Shown one piece after another: positions 13,200 through 18,095 of a stretch of DNA of 18,095 nucleotides (position 1 is the stretch's first letter; the number at the start of each line of letters is the position of its first letter). Made by a program: the position numbers and the translations under genes. Origin of the DNA: an uncultured Candidatus Saccharibacteria bacterium (lineage in GTDB: Bacteria; Patescibacteriota; Saccharimonadia; Saccharimonadales; Saccharimonadaceae); NCBI GenBank assembly GCA_948514425.1, contig CAOQYN010000018.1:1-18095 (forward strand), written 5' to 3'. The notes beneath the pieces were generated by a model. The model saw only the letters and a program-made list of their open reading frames with translations. It was not told the DNA's origin and did no database searches.

Positions 13200-14678
13200 C
13201 TAGCGAATATAATGGTCAAAAATGAACTTTATCAACCCACAAACTGCAAGTATACCTAGTATGACGAAAAAGAGATTAATCTCCGGCGATTCGGTTTGGC
13301 TGGTAGGCTTCTGGTCCGTATTACTGCTCGCAGTTTCAGTTTCACGTTCTGACACCTCATGCCCAGATGCCTCATCTATGGGTTTCGACTCGCCCCCAGC
13401 CTCTTCTTTGATGTCCGTAATCACCTCCGTCTCTTCTGTTGATGGTTCATAATCCACCCTTGCTGCCAGCGCCCCCCAAATCGTACCCGTCACTCCTGCT
13501 GCCTCCTCATCAATCGTCACTCCTACACCTTCGCTACTTAGATTCTCATCTGGCTGGCTGGGCTGGCTAATATTATCCTCACTGATATTATCATCCACCG
13601 GAGTATCAATCGGACGATCTTCGCCCGGTATTTGATCTGGCGCATCTACTTTTTTATCTATAATAGTAATCATCAGCTCAAGCTCAGTAGTATTTCCGTC
13701 GCTATCCGTCGCAATATATTTTAGCCTGTAGCTCCCAGGTTGCGAGAAGTCCACCACGCCCTCGCTACGCAGGCTTTCTTTTGCAATTTCACCATCTTCA
13801 TTATCATAAATATCAATAAAATCGAGAAAATCAACCTTGTCTCCTATTTTATACTCCGTTTTGCCACGGTAAGTAATAGTCGGAATTCCACCCCTTTGCA
13901 GCTGCGTGATAAAATCAGTATAGCTCGCCTGGTCCGCTGATGTCAGCTGGGTATAGAGGCGTACAATCTCTGCTTTTTTGGTCACATCAAGCGCTTTATT
14001 ATGTAAAACATGCTCAGGAATCTCTATCATGTATTGCGTAATTTGCTGATTAATATAACGGCTGAGCTGCTGATAAAGTACATCTTGCGCTTGTGCCTCG
14101 CTCCAGTCGTCTCGACGTAGACCATCTTGCATCACAACGTAAGTCTCATCAATCGCACGCGGTGCATACTCGGTCACTATGTTGCCGTCCAAACTACTAT
14201 AAAATTGCACGTTTTGTGCATGAAGCTCAATCCTCATCCCCGGAGTCAATGCAACCTGATAGGCCTTTGGCGCATCCGAAAAATAATATTTTACGCCCGT
14301 GGCATTATCCCCTCCATTGCTTTTCGCACCATCATGCAATGCTGTATAATCACCTGTAATCAAATTACCCGTCGCATCTAAAATTCTTACATAAGCCTCG
14401 CTATCCAAAAGGTCAGCCTTTACTTCTATATTTGCTTGCTGGAACTTGTCATCCAAACTCAAAGTATATACTGGAGTTTGATTTTCGCCCAAAATCTGTA
14501 AAGCCAGACCATTATCTATACTTTGCGCAACTGGCGCCACAACTAAATTCTCGGAATGCACTACACGGTGCTTTGCCGCAAACTGATAGCCGCAGAAACC
14601 ACTTGCTATTACGACAAAAAATGCCACCAGTAGTGGCTTGCGTCGCATTAAATAATCCCAGATTTGCACTGCACGCAT
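13200..14678 (-). CDS. Cell-surface protein with Ig-like (DUF5011-type) domain and two membrane anchors
   Basis: A 492-aa exported protein. Residues 13-33 (RKPLLVAFFVVIASGFCGY) are a signal anchor. A large extracellular region follows, with no motif I can name up to about residue 270. A domain starting YRGKTEYKIGDKVDFLDFID and containing FSQPGSYRLKYIATDSDGNT (to about 340) has the bacterial Ig/DUF5011 pattern. Residues 345-465 are a low-complexity acidic Ser/Thr/Pro/Glu linker suited to crossing a wall. INLFFVILGILAVCGLIKFI near the end is a C-terminal membrane helix with a short basic tail; there is no LPXTG, so it is not a standard sortase substrate. Start ATG 14678 has AAGGAG upstream and a consensus promoter at 14699-14727. 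A role in contact with the host bacterium is plausible only. Confidence 0.75.
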   Translation of the reverse strand: MRAVQIWDYLMRRKPLLVAFFVVIASGFCGYQFAAKHRVVHSENLVVAPVAQSIDNGLALQILGENQTPVYTLSLDDKFQQANIEVKADLLDSEAYVRILDATGNLITGDYTALHDGAKSNGGDNATGVKYYFSDAPKAYQVALTPGMRIELHAQNVQFYSSLDGNIVTEYAPRAIDETYVVMQDGLRRDDWSEAQAQDVLYQQLSRYINQQITQYMIEIPEHVLHNKALDVTKKAEIVRLYTQLTSADQASYTDFITQLQRGGIPTITYRGKTEYKIGDKVDFLDFIDIYDNEDGEIAKESLRSEGVVDFSQPGSYRLKYIATDSDGNTTELELMITIIDKKVDAPDQIPGEDRPIDTPVDDNISEDNISQPSQPDENLSSEGVGVTIDEEAAGVTGTIWGALAARVDYEPSTEETEVITDIKEEAGGESKPIDEASGHEVSERETETASSNTDQKPTSQTESPEINLFFVILGILAVCGLIKFIFDHYIR

Positions 14679-14698
14679 CCCGTATTCTCCTTACGTCT

Positions 14699-14727
14699 AT
14701 TGTATCATACATATCATAAAAAGTCAA
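14699..14727 (-). promoter_or_regulatory. Promoter of the Ig-domain surface protein
   Basis: Minus strand TTGACT (14727-14722), 17-base spacer, TACAAT (14704-14699). A leader of about 15-20 bases contains AAGGAG before ATG 14678. Confidence 0.7.
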
Positions 14728-14781
14728 GTAAGATCTCGCTCTCGGTGCGCCTAATTCTCTCATTTTGCGGTTTGCATTTTG

Positions 14782-14790
14782 TGCTATAAT
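14782..14790 (+). promoter_or_regulatory. Extended -10 of the GtrA gene, leaderless arrangement
   Basis: TGCTATAAT ends seven bases before ATG 14798. The -35 is poor. No ribosome-binding site is present. Confidence 0.65.
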
Positions 14791-14797
14791 AGTAGTC

Positions 14798-15304
14798 ATG
14801 GCTAAGAAAAAACAAGACTCTATCGATAAAATTGTAGCCTGGGGCTGTCAACTACTCCATCTCGATCGGCATACAAAAATGTTCCAGCAGCTCGCCAAAT
14901 TCGTCATCGTTGGCTGCACCAACACCGCGATCAACTGGGCGATTTATTTCGGCCTTGTTCATTTCGCTGACGTTGCACCGCTCGTTGCAAGCGCTATCGC
15001 TTTTGCGATCTCGACTGTCTTCAATTACTGGGCAAGCACTACTTGGGTATTTGATACTACAAGCAAAAAGACGCGTTGTCGCCTCTTCGTCGAGTTTACT
15101 GTCTTTAATGGTTTTGCCTTTTTGACCTTTGATGAGGGTCTACTCTGGTTCTTGATCTATCCACTTGGCTGGAATTACATGCTTGCCAAGGTAGTTACCA
15201 CGGCTTGCGGTATGGTTTTCAACTTTATCACTCGTAAAATGTTCCTTGAAGACAGCAATGCGCTCAAAGCTAAACTTACAAAAAACAGACGGAAAAAGCG
15301 TTAA
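14798..15304 (+). CDS. GtrA-like membrane protein
   Basis: A 168-aa protein of the GtrA family: four membrane helices (about 35-55, 60-80, 98-118 and 123-143) between basic ends. The family signatures QLAKFVIVGCTNTAINWAIY and STVFNYWASTTWVF are clear, as is the final FNFITRKMFLE. GtrA proteins are thought to flip or present lipid-linked sugars for wall or surface glycan glycosylation. A shortened ORF start at 14765 would lie inside the promoter; ATG 14798 fits a leaderless mRNA. The C-terminus is strongly basic (KNRRKKR). A NUDIX gene follows after 15 bases and is probably co-transcribed. Confidence 0.85.
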   Translation: MAKKKQDSIDKIVAWGCQLLHLDRHTKMFQQLAKFVIVGCTNTAINWAIYFGLVHFADVAPLVASAIAFAISTVFNYWASTTWVFDTTSKKTRCRLFVEFTVFNGFAFLTFDEGLLWFLIYPLGWNYMLAKVVTTACGMVFNFITRKMFLEDSNALKAKLTKNRRKKR

Positions 15305-15319
15305 TACTATGGAGAAATC

Positions 15320-15925
15320 ATGTTGTCACGGAAGCACAGACTTCGAGCGGAGCAATCTTTTGAGGACTGGGAGGGGGGGGGTACATTATCCGAAGAGTAT
15401 CTTGACGTTCTAGATTCTGTAGGTCGGCCGACTGGTCGCACAAAATTACGTCGCGAAGTGCATCGTGACGGCGATTGGCATCGCGCCGTTCATATTTGGA
15501 TCATCAATCATCGCAGGGAAGTACTACTCCAAAAACGTGCTGCAGATAAAGATAGCTGGCCAAACCGCTGGGATATTTCTTGTGGTGGCCACTTGGTCGC
15601 TGGCGAAGATTCTCTGACTGGAGCGCTATGTGAGCTCAAAGAAGAGCTCGGTCTTTGCGTTTCTAAGGATGATTTGTATTATCTCACCACCACGCAATCC
15701 TCAACTCGCGTAGCAAAAGATTTTATCAATAACTCCTTCTATGATCTATTTTGGCTTCAAACAAACTGTGAGTCGAGCGACTTTCGACTGCAAACCTCCG
15801 AACTTTCCGAAGTTAAATTTGTCTCCGCTGTAGAACTTCAGGCAATGCTCAATGAACGACCATCGCCCCTCGTTCCGCATACCGAAGCTTATCAAATCGT
15901 CCTCAAACTCCTAGCCGAATTGTGA
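15320..15925 (+). CDS. NUDIX hydrolase (IPP isomerase-like subgroup) with a poly-G tract
   Basis: A 201-aa cytosolic NUDIX protein of the group annotated as isopentenyl-diphosphate isomerase-like/YfcD-like. EEYLDVLDSVGRPTG, HRAVHIWI and VLLQKRAADKDSWPNRWDIS are typical. The NUDIX box is GHLVAGEDSLTGALCELKEE: the glutamates (E96, E105, E108, E109) that bind metal are present, but the arginine of 'RE' is cysteine (C104). The first 24 residues are not part of the usual domain and contain nine consecutive G (15373-15381, residues 19-21), a site where slippage would switch the frame. ATG 15320 follows GGAG. Substrate unknown; it follows GtrA in an apparent operon. Confidence 0.85.
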   Translation: MLSRKHRLRAEQSFEDWEGGGTLSEEYLDVLDSVGRPTGRTKLRREVHRDGDWHRAVHIWIINHRREVLLQKRAADKDSWPNRWDISCGGHLVAGEDSLTGALCELKEELGLCVSKDDLYYLTTTQSSTRVAKDFINNSFYDLFWLQTNCESSDFRLQTSELSEVKFVSAVELQAMLNERPSPLVPHTEAYQIVLKLLAEL

Positions 15926-15961
15926 TAGTAAGCAGCCATTTTGTAAAAAGCCGAAAAACTA

Positions 15962-15990
15962 TTGACAAAATTAAAAGTCTGTGCTACAAT
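15962..15990 (+). promoter_or_regulatory. Promoter of the membrane protein with long leader
   Basis: TTGACA (15962-15967), 17-base spacer, TACAAT (15985-15990), TGC extension. It shares most bases with the promoter at 7231-7259. Confidence 0.75.
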
Positions 15991-15996
15991 AAAAGC

Positions 15997-16186
15997 ATGA
16001 GGTTATTCATTTATAACCTTCGTACCTGTTTTCATTAATCCAAACCCCCACCAAGCGGTTTACTTTGGCTTGGTCTCTGAATCGAGCCTAGCTAAACCGT
16101 TTGGTGTCGCTTACCGGATTCCAGCGTTTATATATAGCAACTAAAGTGCAAACACGCTGGCGAGCATGGTACGCGAGGAGGGGAAA
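15997..16186 (+). promoter_or_regulatory. Structured 5' leader with possible 13-codon leader peptide
   Basis: Three helices can be drawn: AGGTTAT/ATAACCT (16000-16006 with 16013-16019); a 14-bp stem with one mismatch, 16049-16062 (CACCAAGCGGTTTA) with 16093-16106; and CCAGCG/CGCTGG (16121-16126 with 16155-16160). The first ATG, six bases after the -10, opens MRLFIYNLRTCFH and stop. The main gene begins about 190 bases from the predicted transcript start, behind AGGAGG. It matches no riboswitch I know; attenuation or a novel regulatory RNA is possible. Confidence 0.45.
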
Positions 16187-16720
16187 ATGATGATGAAAAA
16201 AATTGAAAAAATGTCGTTTGTAACAAAAATGAGCGCAGCGGTTGCAACAGTATCGTTCATCTGTTGCGTAGGTCTGCTCACATGTTATGCGAGCATGGGC
16301 TTCCTGATGGATGCCCTAATCTGCGCCTTTATCGGCTTAGTTGGTGGGGCTCTGTTTGGTGTCAGCCTTATCATATTGGCAGCTCTAGACGTTTCGAAGC
16401 GAAACGATAGAGTTGAGGAAAACGCGGCGAAAATATTAGCAACCACAGGCGTGCTAGTAGTGGTAACCGCGATGCGCAACGATTGGTTTCTGCCAGACAT
16501 TGCACTGCTCGGCGGGCTAACTTTTACAATGGTGACTATGCTGTCGGTAGCCGTCGCTGACGGGGTGCAATGTCGGTATCGCAAGCACTGCGCCGAGTTG
16601 GAGTTGAACGTCGCCGCTTACGAGGCGGATACTGATACCGGAGTTGAAGCCATTTGTACCAATATTGTAGCAGATTCTCAGGTTCAACAGGCGACCGCCG
16701 CTGTTGCGGATCAAATGTAG
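16187..16720 (+). CDS. Unrecognised membrane protein
   Basis: About 177 residues from ATG 16187, five bases after AGGAGG; ATG 16190 and 16193 are close alternatives, and ATG 16166 lies before that site. Hydrophobic segments occur at about residues 14-34, 38-64, 79-96 and 104-122 (counted from 16187), then a soluble tail of about 50 residues with charged RYRKHCAELELN and an acidic DTDTG stretch. The third and fourth segments are moderate. There is no signal beyond the first helix and no catalytic motif that I can see. I do not recognise the family. Its long structured leader and own terminator mark it as a singly regulated transcript. Confidence 0.65.
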   Translation: MMMKKIEKMSFVTKMSAAVATVSFICCVGLLTCYASMGFLMDALICAFIGLVGGALFGVSLIILAALDVSKRNDRVEENAAKILATTGVLVVVTAMRNDWFLPDIALLGGLTFTMVTMLSVAVADGVQCRYRKHCAELELNVAAYEADTDTGVEAICTNIVADSQVQQATAAVADQM

Positions 16721-16735
16721 ACATTTTTTCACCCA

Positions 16736-16766
16736 GCGCCCCAGTTTCATCGGGGCGCAATTTTTT
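16736..16766 (+). terminator. Rho-independent terminator
   Basis: GCGCCCC (16736-16742) and GGGGCGC (16752-16758), then AA and six T. It closes the membrane protein gene. Confidence 0.85.
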
Positions 16767-16867
16767 CTTGAGCGATTTTTCTTCCCTAAAGTAGTCTTTC
16801 CGGGTTTTAGCTCCTTTCTTATACTTATCCTTTAACTTATAATTTTATGAAATGATGAAGGGATTCT

Positions 16868-17115
16868 ATGGAGAATTATGAATTGAATCTAACTGATATA
16901 AGTTCAAATTATTTTCATTTTACAAAAAGTAATAATATTGAATCCATTACTAAAAGTGGATTATTGTCTAAAATATCTTTTCATGCACAATCGCTTGAAG
17001 ACACAAAAAAGGTATTTTTTTGTTGAAGGATTAGATAACCTTTTAATATTATTCGACTGTTGGATAAATGGAATTTGCACACTTTTACAGGACATGGTAT
17101 AAGTGAAGATAAAAT
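16868..17115 (+). pseudogene. Frameshifted AT-rich gene remnant
   Basis: From ATG 16868 (GGAG lies just within the preceding bases) the frame reads MENYELNLTDISSNYFHFTK, then SNNIESITKSGLLSKISFHA and LEDTKKVFFC to TGA. Removing one T from the seven-T run at 17015-17021 continues FVEGLDNLLILFDCWING before the sequence decays; a related frame nearby reads EFAHFYRTWYK. The 'YFHFT...I...GL..KIG...KKVFFVEGLDNLLILFDCWIN' pattern recalls a family of uncharacterised Firmicutes proteins, from memory only. The base composition is far more AT-rich than the neighbours, indicating horizontal transfer and loss of the 3' part. Confidence 0.5.
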
Positions 17116-17157
17116 AAAAATTTGCTGCATTTTGGAAATATTTAAAAAGTAGAAAAT

Positions 17158-17253
17158 ATGTTTAATGATTTATACAAGCGCTTATATTCTGAGTTTAAGA
17201 CGCTCAATGAAGGGTATAAAAGGAAATGGATTATAATGGAAACGAACCTGTAA
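17158..17253 (+). CDS. Possible small ORF, 31 aa
   Basis: MFNDLYKRLYSEFKTLNEGY, then KRKWIIMETNL and stop. It could be the eroded tail of the preceding gene rather than an independent gene, since it overlaps the start of the next ORF and has no good ribosome-binding site. Its composition is AT-rich like the preceding remnant. Confidence 0.25.
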   Translation: MFNDLYKRLYSEFKTLNEGYKRKWIIMETNL

Positions 17254-17525
17254 AAAAGCAACTGAACGATTTTGCCCACTATTTTGTCTCCAAGTATCCT
17301 TGGCAAATTGATTTTGCCGATGCTGATAACGGTGACTATTTTTTATACTTAATAGGTCAAAAATGGCAAAAAGAGCATGGTGACACTTTTGCAGAAACCT
17401 TCCCTTATATGGATAAACTATGGGATATTTTATCTGAATGGAAAGTTGGAGAAACTCGAACTATTGCTGAACGTGAAAAGATAATAGATTTGGCTAAGTG
17501 CCACCTTGAACAAGAATACAATTAA
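17226..17525 (+). CDS. Unrecognised 99-aa soluble protein
   Basis: A small protein beginning MDYNGNEPVKKQLNDFAHYF with aromatic-rich YPWQIDFADADNGDYFLYLI and a helical, charged C-terminus (AEREKIIDLAKCHLEQEYN). There is no membrane segment or catalytic motif that I can identify. The ORF is intact and followed at once by a strong terminator, and its codon use is AT-rich like the decayed gene before it. The start is ATG 17226 with AAGGA almost touching it; a GAAGGG lies 13 bases upstream. It may be the surviving member of a transferred pair, for example an immunity or antitoxin-type partner, but this is conjecture. Confidence 0.55.
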   Translation: MDYNGNEPVKKQLNDFAHYFVSKYPWQIDFADADNGDYFLYLIGQKWQKEHGDTFAETFPYMDKLWDILSEWKVGETRTIAEREKIIDLAKCHLEQEYN

Positions 17526-17565
17526 TAACCATCCGCTAGCCAAGCCAGTAGGATGGTTATTTTTG
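17524..17565 (+). terminator. Rho-independent terminator
   Basis: AATAACCATCC (17524-17534) pairs perfectly with GGATGGTTATT (17551-17561), followed by TTTTG. The stem begins within the last codon of the 99-aa gene. Confidence 0.85.
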
Positions 17566-17587
17566 TATCAAACGTGACGTCCTAACA

Positions 17588-17661
17588 TGGAGGCACCGAC
17601 CGGAATTGAACCGGTGTACGCGGTTTTGCAGACCGCTGCGTCACCACTCCGCCACAGTGCC
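17588..17661 (-). tRNA. tRNA-Cys (GCA)
   Basis: A full cloverleaf: acceptor GGCACTG/CGGTGCC with one U-G pair, D-loop AGTGGTGA, anticodon loop CTGCAAA (GCA), T-loop TTCAATT, discriminator U73 as expected for tRNA-Cys, and encoded CCA. Confidence 0.93.
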
Positions 17662-17669
17662 ATGCTTCT

Positions 17670-17678
17670 ATTCTAGCA
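17670..17678 (-). promoter_or_regulatory. Extended -10 promoter of tRNA-Cys
   Basis: Minus strand TGCTAGAAT, eight bases before the mature 5' end. The -35 is weak. Confidence 0.5.
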
Positions 17679-17711
17679 CAAAACTACTAAAATCTCATTA
17701 CTTTCTCTCCA

Positions 17712-17845
17712 TCAAACACTACCTAGGTAGAGGTAGCGGAGGAGGAAACCCCAGTAGCGGGCCGCAGCGCCCATATATAATCCTACAGAATCAAAATTCA
17801 TATGGCCATTCGCTAGTTGTACATACCCACTACGGACAAAAACCT
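17712..17845 (-). pseudogene. Lectin-like module cassette C, internally deleted
   Basis: It reads VFVRSGYVQLANGHMNFDSV, GLYMGAAARYWGFLLR and YLYLGSV, then TGA at 17712-17714. It has the same beginning and end as cassette B (the 3' 20 bases CTACCTAGGTAGTGTTTGAT and the GGAGAGAA beyond are shared), but the middle with W-S...Y-x-L...V-x-PS is missing, shortening it by about 24 codons in frame. The leading 20-mer has two or three changes (GTTTTTGTCCGTAGTGGG). No start or ribosome-binding site is visible. It lies just upstream of, and opposite to, the tRNA-Gly promoter. Confidence 0.6.
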
Positions 17846-17873
17846 TGCTCAATTTTTCACAGCATGCTATACT
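17845..17873 (+). promoter_or_regulatory. tRNA-Gly promoter
   Basis: TTGCTC (17845-17850), 17-base spacer, TATACT (17868-17873) with TGC extension, 11 bases before the tRNA. The -35 begins within four bases of the end of the cassette C boundary repeat. Confidence 0.65.
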
Positions 17874-17883
17874 AACTACATAC

Positions 17884-17960
17884 GCGGGCGTAGCTCAGTT
17901 GTTTAGAGCGCTTCCTTGCCAAGGAAGAGGTCGAGAGTTAGAGTCTCTTCGCCCGCACCA
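17884..17960 (+). tRNA. tRNA-Gly (GCC) with unusual elbow bases
   Basis: Acceptor GCGGGCG/CGCCCGC, anticodon loop TTGCCAA (GCC) on CTTCC/GGAAG, T-stem GAGAG/CTCTT and encoded CCA. The D-loop is AGTTGTTTAGA, with U at position 19 where G is nearly invariant. The T-loop is TTAGAGT, with A at 56 where C is nearly invariant. The two changes together keep a Watson-Crick 19-56 pair, so the tRNA is likely functional. A strong terminator follows directly. Confidence 0.88.
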
Positions 17961-18000
17961 TAGTAAATGCCAGAGCCAAAGTTCTGGCATTTACTATTTT
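17961..18000 (+). terminator. Terminator of tRNA-Gly
   Basis: TAGTAAATGCCAGA (17961-17974) pairs perfectly with TCTGGCATTTACTA (17983-17996), then TTTT. It starts at the base after CCA. Confidence 0.88.
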
Positions 18001-18037
18001 AATGAAGTTAAGCTATAGAATATGTTCTAGACGTGAG

Positions 18038-18095
18038 TAGCTTTTGTCCGTAGTGGGTGGATTAGTACTAGTAGTGGTATGGCCGAGAAACTAAA
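18038..18095 (+). pseudogene. Lectin-like module cassette D, cut by the window edge
   Basis: The shared 20-mer TAGCTTTTGTCCGTAGTGGG opens AFVRSGWISTSSGMAEKL, which runs off the window. TGA lies in frame immediately upstream (18034-18036), so again there is no start. It is oriented opposite to cassette C, with tRNA-Gly between them. Confidence 0.5.

Noticed and set aside
13222..14719. Several rightward frames opposite the surface protein gene
   Set aside because: Antisense shadows with no start signals; the leftward frame has promoter, ribosome-binding site and domain structure.
1..18095. CRISPR array
   Set aside because: No regularly spaced direct repeats were found; the repeated 20-mer copies are far apart and mark protein cassettes.

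Overview
The window looks like a piece of a Candidatus Saccharibacteria (TM7/Patescibacteria) chromosome. This is an inference from gene content and style, not from a search. The signs are compact operons, a GtrA-type membrane protein, a DsbA-like thiol oxidoreductase next to a CPTC membrane protein, dispersed C-terminal modules of a C-lectin/FISUMP-like surface protein family, and several promoters so close to start codons that the mRNAs should be leaderless. TGA and TAG both act as ordinary stops in intact genes, so the code is standard.

Region by region. 1-1571: the end of a DUF2335-like membrane protein, an IS481-like insertion sequence with 25-bp terminal inverted repeats inside a 25-bp direct repeat, then tRNA-Phe. 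1550-3372: a broken large serine recombinase (LSR1) whose C-terminus runs antisense into the tRNA-Phe 3' end, preceded by a 51-residue ORF and a promoter/operator palindrome. 3395-5150: a leftward housekeeping operon (PNPOx-like flavoprotein, peptidase E-like hydrolase, histidine phosphatase) with its own promoter and terminator. 5179-7158: a decayed accessory zone with two related HTH genes (one cut by TGA), a poly-C tract, a gene remnant, two promoterless lectin-module cassettes (A, B) and a 172-bp palindrome between them. 7201-10110: a second recombinase island with a strong promoter, an unrecognised 160-aa protein, a DapB-like reductase lacking the catalytic histidines, a 79-aa ORF and a heavily broken serine recombinase (LSR2) that again runs into the 3' end of a tRNA gene (tRNA-Leu).

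10137-15925 is core-like: a possible small RNA, the CPTC membrane protein and DsbA-like pair, HisRS, an Ig-domain surface protein, and GtrA plus a NUDIX hydrolase with a 9-G tract. 15962-16766 is a membrane protein behind a long structured leader with a possible 13-codon leader peptide. 16868-17565 is an AT-rich foreign patch with a broken gene and an orphan 99-aa gene. The right end has tRNA-Cys, cassette C (internally deleted), tRNA-Gly with an unusual U19/A56 elbow, and the start of cassette D in opposite orientation.

The most interesting signals are: (i) repeated lectin-like cassettes with one sharp shared left boundary, scattered without start codons and resembling silent donor cassettes; (ii) two serine-recombinase elements with the same layout (small ORF, recombinase, tRNA 3' end); (iii) the tRNA-Gly in which the G19-C56 tertiary pair appears replaced by U19-A56; (iv) the CPTC membrane protein/DsbA-like pair; and (v) leaderless, extended -10 promoters.
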